From contig CAZHLD010000001.1 in assembly GCA_964533185.1 (NCBI GenBank), forward strand, positions 1 to 64,000: DNA of 64,000 bases, in the 5' to 3' direction. The notes below the pieces were generated by a model. That model was not told the origin of the DNA, made no database searches, and was given only the letters and a program-made list of their open reading frames with translations. Shown piece by piece: positions 41,129-50,690 of this stretch (position 1 is the stretch's first letter; every line of letters starts with the position of its first letter). The stretch is from CAZHLD01 sp964533185 (lineage in GTDB: Bacteria; Acidobacteriota; Terriglobia; Acidiferrales; UBA7541). The position numbers were made by a program, and so were the translations under genes.

Positions 41129-42196
41129 CTATTCCTTTTTGATGTGGCCCACCATTCCCAGCGGCTCTCCTTGGCTCACCGGCGGCGTTGCCACCACGTA
41201 GAGTACTTCTCCATCAAACGGCGCCCGCACCTCCTGGACCTGATTCCCGAAGAAATCAGTCAGTACCCCAAGCAGTGTACCCTTGACCACGGTCTGCCCT
41301 GGCAACACCCGCGCATGAAACACTCCGGTGATCGGGCTCCGCAGCACCTCACTTCGATCAATCCAGATGGGGTATTCAACCGCCTTGACTTCCCCGGGCA
41401 GCATCTTGAGATGCCGAAGCACATTGAAGACGCCGGCCTCGGCCAGATCGGCCCCGTCGGTATCCACCCGCCCCAGTAAGCCCGTTTCTGTGGTGATGGC
41501 TGGCTTGCCTCGAGCAATTGCCGTTGTCGATGTGTATACGGACTTGGCTGGATCCGTCAGCCGGTCGGTTTGGATTACGATGTGATCTAACCCAAACGCC
41601 AGTGCCAATTGTCTGGATTTCTCCTGCACCTCCGGAGCCCCTACCGCCTCCCAGTAAACGTAGGGCCGCAGCGCTTCATTGCCGTCGCCGCAGTGCAGAT
41701 CGATCAGATACTCCGCGCGGTCAATCACCTCACGCGTAATCTGATCCGCAATTCGCTCCGAGAGTGTGCCGTCAGTTTTTCCCGGATAGACTCGGTTCAG
41801 ATTCTTCCCGTCCACCGGACTGTAGTAAACCGTTCTTCCGAGGAAAGAAGGCATGTTAGCCACGTGGACGACCACAATCGTTCCCGCTAATTCGCGTGGC
41901 TCCACCTTCCACGGAAATCGCTGCATAGCTACAATCGGTGAGTACTCATACCCGTGGGTGCCCGCAACCAGCGCAAGCACGGGTCCTGCCATCGCACCAT
42001 GAATCACTGTTACTGGGATCCGTGTCCCGCTATCTGCACCTGCCTTTGCGGCAACTTCGAGGAATCCCGACGCTCGCGTCCCCGGCGCCGCCTGAATCTC
42101 TCCGACCTTGAAAGCCACGCGTTGAGCGTTGCCGCCGGCGGGCAGCACCACATATATCGCTGCGAAAAGCAGGAACGAGCCGAAATATTTCCGCAT
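41129..42196 (-). CDS. Secreted succinylglutamate desuccinylase/aspartoacylase-family hydrolase
   Basis: 355 aa from ATG 42196 (GGAGGGAAAGCTA upstream). A signal peptide precedes VLPAGGNAQ. The M14-like zinc site is visible as GTHGYEYSP (His and Glu ligands) and LIDLHCGDGNE (third His). The C-terminal beta domain RSPITGVFHARVLPGQTVVK with VRAPFDGEVLYV is shared with the AstE/AspA family. Substrate unknown; export suggests a periplasmic deacylase or peptidase. Confidence 0.85.
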   Translation of the reverse strand: MRKYFGSFLLFAAIYVVLPAGGNAQRVAFKVGEIQAAPGTRASGFLEVAAKAGADSGTRIPVTVIHGAMAGPVLALVAGTHGYEYSPIVAMQRFPWKVEPRELAGTIVVVHVANMPSFLGRTVYYSPVDGKNLNRVYPGKTDGTLSERIADQITREVIDRAEYLIDLHCGDGNEALRPYVYWEAVGAPEVQEKSRQLALAFGLDHIVIQTDRLTDPAKSVYTSTTAIARGKPAITTETGLLGRVDTDGADLAEAGVFNVLRHLKMLPGEVKAVEYPIWIDRSEVLRSPITGVFHARVLPGQTVVKGTLLGVLTDFFGNQVQEVRAPFDGEVLYVVATPPVSQGEPLGMVGHIKKE

Positions 42197-42228
42197 TAGC
42201 TTTCCCTCCACCTGAGAGATCATCATCC

Positions 42229-42783
42229 CTATCGAACCGGCGGGTCTTGCGCTGTCGCCGGACGCTTTTCTCGCGTCGCTCGCACCACACCCGTCTCATC
42301 TAGAAAGAAGTTCGAGTATCCGTAGTTGGCCGGCCGCGCCACCAGCGCATAGGTCCGTACAGTCCCATCCGCATTGGGCGTTCCAGGAGTGTACTTCAAC
42401 TCGTAGCCCTCACCCAGTGCCTTTCGGGCCGGCCCACGGGCCGCATCGCCCAGAACTTCCAGAGCCGGCGGATAGGACCCTCCCCGAGCTGCCGCGTAGT
42501 TCTCCAGTGCCAGACGCACCTCGAACATTGCTTCGCGCGCGCTTGTCTCGGCCCGCGCACTCATGTCTCCTCGTTGCTCGGGAAGGATGAACCAGAGAAA
42601 GCCCCACAGCCCTGCCAGGATGGGCACTAGCACAAGGCTCCAGCGCAAGAGAATCTTTGCAAGCGTTGGTTTGGATGCGGCTTCGCTGGACTCGCCAAAT
42701 TCCACTGTCAGATCGGCCCCGCAATACGGACAGATCTCGCTCGCCTGGTTGATCGGACGTTCACACTCGCGGCAGGTGTACAT
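42229..42783 (-). CDS. Zinc-ribbon membrane protein with pilin-like periplasmic domain
   Basis: 184 aa. The N-terminus has a zinc ribbon (MYTCRECERPINQASEICPY, two CxxC pairs). A transmembrane helix at about 48-68 (RWSLVLVPILAGLWGFLWFI) follows. The outside part (VRLALENYAAARGGSYPPAL, YELKYTPGTPNADGTVRTYA) is like the globular part of type II secretion pseudopilins. Function unknown; it ends 33 nt before the deacylase gene. Confidence 0.65.
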   Translation of the reverse strand: MYTCRECERPINQASEICPYCGADLTVEFGESSEAASKPTLAKILLRWSLVLVPILAGLWGFLWFILPEQRGDMSARAETSAREAMFEVRLALENYAAARGGSYPPALEVLGDAARGPARKALGEGYELKYTPGTPNADGTVRTYALVARPANYGYSNFFLDETGVVRATREKRPATAQDPPVR

Positions 42784-42858
42784 CGAGGCTGGAGTTTATA
42801 CCCTTCCGCAATCGACGCACAGAACAAGTGCCGTCTACAGGGAAGGACGCGGGCCGTT

Positions 42859-43569
42859 CTAGCTCTCCGGGGCGTAGCCGACCACGACAAGCGCAAACAC
42901 CACATGTTTCCCCGCGCCTTGCTCCGGCTGCAGTTGCGCTCGGAAGAGCAATACCCGGTGGTCCTCTTCTTCGTGGTGCTGCATGGCAGGCAACTTCGCC
43001 GGAGGCTCATGCGCCGCACCCATACTCCACACCGAAGGATGCGTCGAGCCCAGTGCCTTCCGGCTCAGTGCATACATCTCTTCACGCGGTACATTCGCTG
43101 GGCTCGTATCCATCTGCGCTGGCCCAAGCAGCAGGAAATCTCTTTGCGGCGCCACGCCCTGATGGTTGCCGTCCACTGGATTCAATGCGAACCGCAGGGT
43201 ATACACTCCGGGTTTCACGCGTCCGCGACGGAAGTCCACCACGCCAGCCGGAAATCGCACCGCTCCCACTAGAGTGCCTTCTGCAATCTGTCCAAAACTT
43301 ACGCCGAGTTCCTGGTTCTCTTCCAATTGTATCGGAATCGCCTTCCGTAGCCAGATCTCGCACAAAACACCGGTTGGGCCTACGACGCGCACACCTTCGT
43401 CCGTAAGCGTCTCGCGGATCGCTGGGCTCAACTCTTCCGGCGGCGAAGATCGAAACGCTTCCGCCAGGTAGCCCTGCGCCTGAGCAGTTGTGGCATAGGC
43501 CAATAAAACAAATAGGAGGGAGATGATGAGCCTTGGAATGGGTTTCTTTTCAAAGGATATGGATGGCAC
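42859..43569 (-). CDS. Secreted protein of unknown function
   Basis: The start is uncertain: the frame is open to 43728, but a GTG at 43569 places a signal peptide (KKPIPRLIISLLFVLLAYAT, then TAQAQG) at the N-terminus, giving about 236 aa. The mature part is beta-rich (GVLCEIWLRKAIPIQLEENQ, VDFRRGRVKPGVYTLRFALN). The phrase KPGVYTLRF and QRDFLLL suggest one of the small secreted beta-sandwich families common in Acidobacteria. No active site is seen. Confidence 0.6.
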   Translation of the reverse strand: MPSISFEKKPIPRLIISLLFVLLAYATTAQAQGYLAEAFRSSPPEELSPAIRETLTDEGVRVVGPTGVLCEIWLRKAIPIQLEENQELGVSFGQIAEGTLVGAVRFPAGVVDFRRGRVKPGVYTLRFALNPVDGNHQGVAPQRDFLLLGPAQMDTSPANVPREEMYALSRKALGSTHPSVWSMGAAHEPPAKLPAMQHHEEEDHRVLLFRAQLQPEQGAGKHVVFALVVVGYAPES

Positions 43570-43681
43570 GTTTCGTGCCCGTGCCGCAGATTGCAGACAC
43601 CAATTCACCCCCTTATTGTCTTCCGGTTGATGTAGTTCTGCGGCAAGCAGAAGGTCTACGCAAGCGACAGGGCTTGACGCG

Positions 43682-44344
43682 CTAGTTTGAAAACGTACCC
43701 ACGAACGCGCTCCGTCGGCCCGACTCATTCCAAGTCACATTCAGGTGGTTGCCGCGGTAGCGGCTCTCCAGTGCCACTGCCGGCACCGCATGGCCCAGGC
43801 CAACGGCCAGCGGCGGGTAGAAAACCTCTTCGTTGTTGCAGAGATGGTCGCCGCTTCCGATGGCCCGCGTCGAAATCCGCGCAAGGTTTCCGGCTTCAAG
43901 CGTGGCATACCCGTGGCGGTCTTTCTCCATCTGAAACTGGATTTGCGTCGTTTCAATGGCCACTACGTCTTTCAGTAGGTCGCCCGTCTGCGCCTGGGCA
44001 AACGCGATCAGCGCCGCCCGCTGCGCCGTCCCCGCGTTTTCATCCACGATGAAAACAGTTCTTGCCGGTAGCGGGTTCGCAAACGGGTCGCCCAGCGTGC
44101 TGCTCGCCCGCACCACCGCCACCACGCTCAGCCCGCCCAGCGCAACTTGGTTCCAGCTCCCCTTCTCGATTCGCCACGCCAGCACGGCCTCGTACCCCGT
44201 CAGGTTCACCTCGCCATTGGCGAAGCACGGCCCCGTGTAGACATCAGCCGTGCGTGACTCCAGGTATATGCCCGTCACCTGTGCCGAAGCCGGCGTCGCC
44301 AGCACCGCAATCGCGATAAGAATCAGCCAACCTCTTGTCTTCAT
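43682..44344 (-). CDS. DUF1326-type secreted protein
   Basis: 220 aa from ATG 44344, which has GGAGGTTGACG upstream; the longer open frame is not supported. A signal peptide (RGWLILIAIAVLATPASAQ) is followed by YLESRTADVYTGPCFANGEV, the usual start of DUF1326 proteins. The mature domain contains paired beta strands (VVAIETTQIQFQMEKDRHGY). Function of the family is not established. Confidence 0.7.
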   Translation of the reverse strand: MKTRGWLILIAIAVLATPASAQVTGIYLESRTADVYTGPCFANGEVNLTGYEAVLAWRIEKGSWNQVALGGLSVVAVVRASSTLGDPFANPLPARTVFIVDENAGTAQRAALIAFAQAQTGDLLKDVVAIETTQIQFQMEKDRHGYATLEAGNLARISTRAIGSGDHLCNNEEVFYPPLAVGLGHAVPAVALESRYRGNHLNVTWNESGRRSAFVGTFSN

Positions 44345-44482
44345 TTCCGTCAACCTCCCTGCTGCAGTTCTGGGGACGTCCCGGCTACGATTCTTTATTG
44401 TCCCACGCTGCTTCACGCCAATCAATTCAGACACACTACTGATGTAGCTCATCTGTCTGTAGGCTAACACTGCACGAAGAAC

Positions 44483-44704
44483 TCACGCAATCTCGCAGCA
44501 CGACCGCCCTTGTCGGCACTCCTCCACGCCCACGATCTTGCCATCCGGCCCTTGCAGCGACTGCGTCAGCGCGCACCAAAATGGCCCGGCCGGCACTGTC
44601 CCGTCGTTCATCGTTTCTTCCGTATCGGCTTCATAGAATAGTTTCTTGTCCCGCAGGCACTGGCAGACCTCGCCCCTCTGGATCAGCACGCTAAGTCCCG
44701 GCAT
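44483..44704 (-). CDS. Small cysteine-rich protein at the end of the molybdo-oxidase operon
   Basis: 73 aa from ATG 44704 with GGGAGGATTCTGATC just upstream. The start lies 2 nt after the stop of the FAD-subunit gene, so it is the fourth gene of the operon. Cysteines are grouped: VCQCLRDKK near 13, FWCALTQSL near 42 and EECRQGRSCCEIA at the end. Two clusters could bind a metal or an Fe-S centre. I do not recognise the family. A folding or electron-transfer accessory to the oxidase is a guess based on position. Confidence 0.65.
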   Translation of the reverse strand: MPGLSVLIQRGEVCQCLRDKKLFYEADTEETMNDGTVPAGPFWCALTQSLQGPDGKIVGVEECRQGRSCCEIA

Positions 44705-44706
44705 GA

Positions 44707-45717
44707 TCAGAATCCTCCCTTCGCCACCAGCCTCTGCGGACGCACAGCGGCCAGCAGGGCTCGCTTGACGGCCACTCTCGCCAGTTGCACCTTGTACTTG
44801 TTCTTGCTGAGCGGCCTGGCCACGGCGACCGCCGCTTCCCCGGCCTTCGCGGCCGTTTCCTCTGTGACTGTCTTGCCCACAAGCCACTTCTCCGCTTCTT
44901 GTGCGGGCCACGGCTTCGGCGCCACCTGACCCAATCCAATCCGCGCACTGGTCACAGTGTTGCCCTTCATTCCTAGTGCCACCGACGCCGTCGCCAAAGG
45001 CCAGTCCAACGCCAGCTTCTGCCGCACCTCATACGTCGCACTGCGCAGCCCCTGCGAAGCCGCTGGGAGAAACACCTCAGTGATTATTTCATTGGGCTCG
45101 AGCGCGTACTCCCTCTCGCCTTCCTTCTGGGGTATGCGGTAGAAATCGGCTATGGCCACCTCGCGCTTCCCCTTCGGGCCGAGGATCCGCAGCTTTGCCC
45201 CAAACGTGATCAGCCCCGGCGCAAGGCTCGATGGGCTCACGAAGTACGCCGGCCCCTGGTTTCCCAGAATCGCGTGATACTGGTTCTCGCCATTGGGTAC
45301 CAGCGACTGTCCATCCGGCCCCAGCGCCAGCAGCCCGAAGCCGTTCCGGTAATACCAGCAGCGCGGCCGCTGGCACAGGTCGCCCGCCACCGTCCTCATA
45401 TTCCGAATCTGCGGGCTGGCTACGCCTTCTGCCGCCTGAGCCAACGAGTGGTACCCGTCGTGAACTGTCTTGTTGTCGTGCAACTCCTGCAGCGTGACCA
45501 TCGCTCCGATGCTCACGCCGCTCGCGCTGGCGCGGATTCCTCCCAACTCCTTAACGCCTTGCAGGCTCACCACCCGCTTCGGCATCGCGAGGTAGCCTTT
45601 CATCAGGCTCAGCAGGTCCGTGCCGCCGGCGAGAATCTCCACTTCGCCCCAGCGAACCGCCAGCATTCCCACTGCTTCCTGCGCCGTCTGTGGTCGGGCA
45701 TATTCGAAGGCATTCAT
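44707..45717 (-). CDS. Aldehyde/xanthine oxidase-type dehydrogenase, FAD subunit (PaoB/YagS/CoxM-like)
   Basis: 336 aa. The FAD-binding motif ILAGGTDLLSLMKG is near 29-42 and the second flavin motif SPQIRNMRTVAGDLCQRPRC near 101-120. The C-terminal CO-dehydrogenase flavoprotein domain (YEVRQKLALDWPLATASVAL) follows. The RPRCWYYRNGFGLL stretch, with Cys residues, resembles the extra [4Fe-4S]-binding segment of PaoB. Its first base overlaps the stop of the molybdenum-subunit gene. It passes electrons from the iron-sulfur subunit to the final acceptor. Confidence 0.88.
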   Translation of the reverse strand: MNAFEYARPQTAQEAVGMLAVRWGEVEILAGGTDLLSLMKGYLAMPKRVVSLQGVKELGGIRASASGVSIGAMVTLQELHDNKTVHDGYHSLAQAAEGVASPQIRNMRTVAGDLCQRPRCWYYRNGFGLLALGPDGQSLVPNGENQYHAILGNQGPAYFVSPSSLAPGLITFGAKLRILGPKGKREVAIADFYRIPQKEGEREYALEPNEIITEVFLPAASQGLRSATYEVRQKLALDWPLATASVALGMKGNTVTSARIGLGQVAPKPWPAQEAEKWLVGKTVTEETAAKAGEAAVAVARPLSKNKYKVQLARVAVKRALLAAVRPQRLVAKGGF

Positions 45718-47849
45718 CAGGCTCTGCCTCCTTTCTCCAGTGCGGCGAGTACCTTGTCCGGAGTGATCGGTATTGTCGGCACGCGCACACCGATCGCGTT
45801 CGCCACAGCGTTCGAAATCGCTGCGCCAGGCGACACGACGGGCGGCTCTCCTAACCCGATCACCCCCCGCTCGTCATACCCCGGGCCGGTCATCATGTGC
45901 ACCACCAGCTCTCCAATGTCCCCGATCCCCGCCAGCTTGTAGAACTCCATGTCGGCGTTCAAGCACCGGCCCGTCTGTTGGTCCATGATCTTCTCTTCAA
46001 ACAAGGCATAGCTCACACCCATGATGCAGGCGCCGTACACCTGACTCTCCGCCGTTTTCATGTCGATGATCAGCCCGCAGTCTTGCACCGCCACCATCTT
46101 TTCCATTCGGACGATGCCGGTCTCAATGTCTACACTCACTTCGGCCATCTGCGCGCCGCCCACCCCGCTTGAGATTAGCTCATCCCGCGCACCCGCCACT
46201 CGCTCTCCAAGTGCAGTGATTGGCGCCGTTCCCAGCTTGGCGCACGCTTGCTTCCATGTCATTCCCTTCGTTGCGTCACTCTTCACCTGGATACGCCCTC
46301 CGGTTGCCTCCAACTGGTCCGGGCTCACATTCAACGTCGGGGCCACCTTGGCCAGCAGTTCATTCAGCGCATTGGTCGTCGCTCGTCGCGTTGACGAGCT
46401 GACCCCGCCCACCGTCGTGGACCCACCGGACGCGCCCGAAGGCGGGTATCGCGAACTGCCGATATTCACTTTGACTGCATCCAGAGGCAGTCCCAACGTT
46501 TCGGCGGCAATGATCGCGATCACAGTCCTCGTCCCCGTCCCCAGGTCCTGCGACCCGAGCGACACTTCCACCGACCCATCCGGGTGGATTGTGCAATTGC
46601 ATTTACTCGGATGTCCTGCCCCTCCCCAGGTATGGATCGATAGACCCAGCCCTCGTTTGATTGGCCCCGGCGTCTTATCCCCGCGCGGATGCCACTTCTT
46701 CTTCCATTCAATCAGCTCCGCCGCCTTTTCCAGTTCCGCTCTGTACACTTCGGGCCGGTCCGTGAACGAAAGGTTCTTCAGGAAAAACTGTAGTGGATCC
46801 ATCTGAAGATCAGCGGCCAGATCTTCGAGCGCGGCCATGGTGATCAGGCACATTTGCGGGTGATTCGGCGCGCGCCAGGCTCTCGCTGGTCCCGTATTGG
46901 TCAGGACCGCCGTGTGTCGCCGTTTCCGATCAGGCGGTCGCACGACGTAGGGCAGGTTTGACGACCCGCCGGGCCCCGGTCCTCCCGTGCCCCAAGACTC
47001 CGATGACCATGCCGTTAGCGTGCCATCCTTTTTCGCGCCCACTTTCACTTTGGCGTACATCGACGGCCGGCTCCCCGCGCCAATCTGCTCCTGGTCGCGC
47101 TCCAGCATCATCTTTACCGGCCGGTTGACTTTCTTCGCCAGTTGCGAGCACGCCAGTCCCCATGTATCCGCCCCAAACTTGCTTCCAAACCCGCCGCCCA
47201 TGACCGGCGTGAGTATCGTCACATTCCCTGCCGGGATCTTCAGACCACGGGCCAACTCACCCCCGATTCCGCTCACATTCTGGGTCGAGGCATGAACAAT
47301 CAGCGATTCCCCCTCCCAGTGGGTCACCTGCCCGTGGGCCTCCAGACAACAGTGGTTGATTACCGCCGAGCCATACCAACCTTCATGGACAACCTCAGCC
47401 TGCGCGAACCCCTGGTCCGGGTTCCCGTCCACCTGTTCCGCAAGCTGCCGTGCGTTTGCTCCGGCCGCCGCCGGCTCTGCATCGGTCACCAGGTACGGCA
47501 TCGGTTCGTACTCGACCTTCACCTTCCGGGCAGCATCGATCGCCTGATCTTCCGTTTCCGCAGCGAGTGCCACGACTTCCTGCCCCGCCCACAGGACTTC
47601 CTGCCCCGGCTCCTTCATCACCTGTACAGCCTTCACGCCTGCCATCATTTCAGCCGCGCTCGTATCAATGCTCACAATTTTCGCGTGCGCATACGGTGAA
47701 AGCACCATCTTCCCGTAAAGCATCCCGGGCAGGTTCACGTCATAGGTGTACTTCGCGTGCCCGGAGGCCTTTGCCGGCCCGTCCAGCCGCGAAATCTCTT
47801 CGCCGATCAGCCCTCGCTTTCCCGCAGGAGGCCACGCATAGTCCGCCAT
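45717..47849 (-). CDS. Aldehyde/xanthine oxidase-type dehydrogenase, molybdenum subunit (PaoC/YagR-like)
   Basis: 710 aa from ATG 47849, which overlaps the stop of the iron-sulfur gene (TGATG); the open frame extends upstream over that gene only. It has the N-terminal a/b hammerhead domain (RLDGPAKASGHAKYTYDVNL) and molybdopterin-binding segments such as MGGGFGSKFG and SLGSQDLGTGTRT. The catalytic glutamate is in IGLGEPPVVSP near the C-terminus. It oxidises an aldehyde or N-heterocycle at the Mo-cytosine-dinucleotide cofactor. Substrate cannot be predicted. Confidence 0.9.
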   Translation of the reverse strand: MADYAWPPAGKRGLIGEEISRLDGPAKASGHAKYTYDVNLPGMLYGKMVLSPYAHAKIVSIDTSAAEMMAGVKAVQVMKEPGQEVLWAGQEVVALAAETEDQAIDAARKVKVEYEPMPYLVTDAEPAAAGANARQLAEQVDGNPDQGFAQAEVVHEGWYGSAVINHCCLEAHGQVTHWEGESLIVHASTQNVSGIGGELARGLKIPAGNVTILTPVMGGGFGSKFGADTWGLACSQLAKKVNRPVKMMLERDQEQIGAGSRPSMYAKVKVGAKKDGTLTAWSSESWGTGGPGPGGSSNLPYVVRPPDRKRRHTAVLTNTGPARAWRAPNHPQMCLITMAALEDLAADLQMDPLQFFLKNLSFTDRPEVYRAELEKAAELIEWKKKWHPRGDKTPGPIKRGLGLSIHTWGGAGHPSKCNCTIHPDGSVEVSLGSQDLGTGTRTVIAIIAAETLGLPLDAVKVNIGSSRYPPSGASGGSTTVGGVSSSTRRATTNALNELLAKVAPTLNVSPDQLEATGGRIQVKSDATKGMTWKQACAKLGTAPITALGERVAGARDELISSGVGGAQMAEVSVDIETGIVRMEKMVAVQDCGLIIDMKTAESQVYGACIMGVSYALFEEKIMDQQTGRCLNADMEFYKLAGIGDIGELVVHMMTGPGYDERGVIGLGEPPVVSPGAAISNAVANAIGVRVPTIPITPDKVLAALEKGGRA

Positions 47850-48496
47850 CAGCTTTTCCCTCCCTTCATCTTCATCGCCGCGTCCACCACTGCGCGCCGC
47901 ACTCCCATGTAGGTTCCGCACCGGCACAGGTTCCCGCCCAGCGAATGTTTCACCTGCTCGTACGTCGGATTCGGATGTGTATCGATATACGCTTTCGCGG
48001 CCATCACAAATCCCGGCGTGCAGAACCCGCACTGTTGCGCATCGTTTTGCACGAACGAGACTGACAGCGTATGGAACTGACCCTCCGGTGCCAGTCCTTC
48101 GATCGTCTGAATATTTGCGCCGGACATCGCTGCCTCGATCGCCAGCACTGTGCATGAATAAATCGGCTTGCCATTGACAATCACTGTGCACGCTCCGCAC
48201 GTGCCCCGGTCGCACACCTTTTTTGCACCGGTCAGATCCAGGGACTCCCGCAGCGCATCGAGCAGCGTCACCCTCGGCTCGAGTGTCACCTGCCGCGCCT
48301 GCCCGTTTATGCGCAGCGTCATCGGCACAGCCCCGGGACCAGCCGTCTTTCCGCCTGCTGCCGTCTGCGCGCCCAGAAGCTCTACATTCGTCAGCACGCC
48401 CGCGGAAACGGCCGCGCTCGCCCCACTCACCAGCTTGACGAATTCGCGCCGCCCCAGGCCGCGCTTGCTCTCTTTCCGTTCATCCCGTTTGGACAT
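47849..48496 (-). CDS. Aldehyde/xanthine oxidase-type dehydrogenase, [2Fe-2S] subunit with Tat signal (PaoA/YagT-like)
   Basis: 215 aa. A Tat signal (GLGRREFVKLVSGASAA) predicts export of the folded complex to the periplasm, where the other subunits would hitchhike. The plant-type cluster ligands are in CDRGTCGACTV and a following Cys. The second cluster ligands are in QCGFCTPGF and CRCGTY. Gene order here is FeS-Mo-FAD-small, unlike the FeS-FAD-Mo order of E. coli paoABC. No PaoD/XdhC maturation factor is found in the window. Confidence 0.92.
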   Translation of the reverse strand: MSKRDERKESKRGLGRREFVKLVSGASAAVSAGVLTNVELLGAQTAAGGKTAGPGAVPMTLRINGQARQVTLEPRVTLLDALRESLDLTGAKKVCDRGTCGACTVIVNGKPIYSCTVLAIEAAMSGANIQTIEGLAPEGQFHTLSVSFVQNDAQQCGFCTPGFVMAAKAYIDTHPNPTYEQVKHSLGGNLCRCGTYMGVRRAVVDAAMKMKGGKS

Positions 48497-48783
48497 GCCG
48501 GAACCTCCGCGGTTTAGATGCCAACCGTTTGCACGCTTCGTTTGTGCTGGGATTTGAAGGAAGCAGGGAAATCACGACTATCTCCGTCCACGCTGGACGG
48601 CAGATAATACCTCAATTCTGTCTGGGAAGAGAACACCAACTCATCTGCAATAGATCCCCTGGCAGCGCTCTTGCTCCACTGGTTTTACAATTGTTCACAA
48701 TTGCGTTGGCCCGCTCCCAGGACCTGGATCTTACTGCCCCATCTCACGACCTGTCGGGGCACAACCCGTCAGCGGAAGTCAAT

Positions 48784-49533
48784 TTACCTTCCGCCGTGTT
48801 TCTTTTTGCTTTCCTTATCCAGTAGCTCTCCCAGCTTCACTTCCCCGAGAGGCTCACTCTGCTTCACCGCCAGGCTCTCGCGGATCTCCTTCCCGAATCG
48901 CCGGTTCAGTTTCCAATTGATCAGAGCGGTCAGGCCCATGGAAATAACGGCGCCAAGCGTCGCCAGCCCCATATCCTTCTGCGCGTCCCAGACGTCCCCT
49001 TGTATTCCCAGATAAGCTTGGCCGAGCTCCCCGCCAAACACTTCGGCCGCCGCCCATTCAATCACTTCATACAACATGCTGAACGACATCGTTAGGTCCA
49101 GCGGCAAGTAGTAGCCCCAGATACCATGAACGCCGGCGATCCGCAGAAACACTTCACGGATTGGGTAGGCCATGAGCAAGCCGAACGAAAAATGCACCAG
49201 CCGGTCGTAGTGGTTTCGCTCGAAGCCGAGCAGTCCGTTCAGGCTCGCACCCGTAAGATTCTCGAACCACCGGTCATAGGGCACCAGCGAATACGTATAG
49301 TGGGCTCCGATCGTATGCATGCACACGAAGATGCAGACGAGTGTGTAGGAAAGATTGCTCAACGGAAAGCGGCGGTACGTCAATACCAACATCCCAATGG
49401 AGAGAACCGCAATCGAGTTTTCCAGCAGCCAGTTCTGGAAATAGATTGGCCGGTAGGACCACGCCAGCCAGTACAGTGCAAAGAAGCCCAGCAGGTACTT
49501 CGGGTACGCATTGGGCCGCCACGCTCGTCGCAA
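48784..49533 (-). CDS. DUF2238 (YjdF-like) membrane protein
   Basis: 249 aa. The start TTG 49533 is chosen because GGAGGGAA lies 7-9 nt upstream and the product then begins at the first membrane segment; the frame is open to 49602. About six transmembrane helices are predicted, with the family phrase YDRLVHFSFGLLMAYPIREV and then LTMSFSMLYEVIEWAAAEVF and IQGDVWDAQKDMGLATLGA. The acidic/His residues between helices could bind metal. Function is unknown. Confidence 0.8.
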   Translation of the reverse strand: MRRAWRPNAYPKYLLGFFALYWLAWSYRPIYFQNWLLENSIAVLSIGMLVLTYRRFPLSNLSYTLVCIFVCMHTIGAHYTYSLVPYDRWFENLTGASLNGLLGFERNHYDRLVHFSFGLLMAYPIREVFLRIAGVHGIWGYYLPLDLTMSFSMLYEVIEWAAAEVFGGELGQAYLGIQGDVWDAQKDMGLATLGAVISMGLTALINWKLNRRFGKEIRESLAVKQSEPLGEVKLGELLDKESKKKHGGR

Positions 49534-49662
49534 TGCGCTTTCCCTCCGTTCGGGATTGCAAAATGGTGGCTCACAGTCTAATCCCCTTTGCCCCCGAAGC
49601 AATCGCTGGCTTAATTCCCAGGCCTCCTTTCAGCGCAGTCGGATATCATATTCGCAGGGCAA

Positions 49663-50604
49663 GTGGGCCCGTCCATGGCCGCCAAGACGCTCGAAGACTT
49701 CCTGGGTGCACATGCGGCGTTGATCGACTGGCTCTTCGCTAGGTCTGAGGCCGGCCGCTGGCAGCTTCCCCGCGATCAGTTTGCCGAAGCGCTTCATCGC
49801 AGCGCCACTCATCGGTTCAAGGATCGCCCTCCGGAATCGGCGGAGCTAACCGCCTATCTGAATTCCCTGCAAGTAGCAGATCTGGCCCTCGCCTGCGCCT
49901 GTGCCGAAGGCAGTGAGCCTGCTTGGGAGTACTTCTTCCGCCATTATCGCGAAGTTCTCAACGCAGCCGCCCGCGCCATCATCGGCTCCGCGGGCCCGGA
50001 CGGCGTGCATGAAGCCCGCGCTCGCGAACTCGCCGACTCGCTCTACGCCGAACTCTACGGCCTCGCCGATTCTGCCGCTTCTCGCCGCTCTCTCTTCCGG
50101 TATTTCCACGGGCGCAGCAAGCTTTCCACCTGGCTCCGCGCCGTCCTCGCTCAACGATACGTCGACTCTTTGCGCGCCTCCCGGCGCTTCGACCCTCTTG
50201 AAGAAGAGTCCGAAACCGCAGATCGTCGGGGCTTGTACGGTCCTCCTCGCGAGGCCGACCCAGACCCCAACCGTGCTCTCTATCTCTCTCTTCTTCAGGA
50301 TTCCTTGCTGAAGGCTCTTGGATCTCTGGCCCCGCGCGACCTCCTGCGCCTCTCCTCTTATTACGCCCGGGATCTTACGCTGGCTGAGATTGGCCGCCTG
50401 CTCCGCGAGCACGAAGCAACCGTCTCCCGCCATCTCGACCGCATCCGTCGCGAGCTGCGCCGCCAGGTCGAATCCAGTTTGCGCGACGTCCACCGGCTCA
50501 GCCAGGCGCAGATTGAGCTTTGCTTCGAATACGCTCTGGACGATTGGCCTCATGATCTCTCTCCTGCGCTCTCTGGGCGCCTTCCCGAGCGTGCTCAGGA
50601 GTGA
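49663..50604 (+). CDS. Sigma-70-like RNA polymerase sigma factor (ECF-type)
   Basis: 313 aa. Region 2 is within about 80-175 (ACAEGSEPAWEYFFRHYREV, FHGRSKLSTWLRAVLAQRYV, then DSLRASRR). Region 4 is at about 210-262 (LGSLAPRDLLRLSSYYARDL, then LAEIGRLLREHEATVSRHLD). An N-terminal extension of about 80 residues is unusual for ECF factors. GTG 49663 or ATG 49675 may start it. It is followed 86 nt later by a zinc-finger anti-sigma candidate on the same strand. Confidence 0.8.
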   Translation: MGPSMAAKTLEDFLGAHAALIDWLFARSEAGRWQLPRDQFAEALHRSATHRFKDRPPESAELTAYLNSLQVADLALACACAEGSEPAWEYFFRHYREVLNAAARAIIGSAGPDGVHEARARELADSLYAELYGLADSAASRRSLFRYFHGRSKLSTWLRAVLAQRYVDSLRASRRFDPLEEESETADRRGLYGPPREADPDPNRALYLSLLQDSLLKALGSLAPRDLLRLSSYYARDLTLAEIGRLLREHEATVSRHLDRIRRELRRQVESSLRDVHRLSQAQIELCFEYALDDWPHDLSPALSGRLPERAQE

Positions 50605-50690
50605 GCAGACATGGATTCTTCGCGCCAAGCTCGATCAACTCATTGCAAGATTCCTAGGTTGTTTCGTTCTAAGTTTGGAAAAGGACGGCA

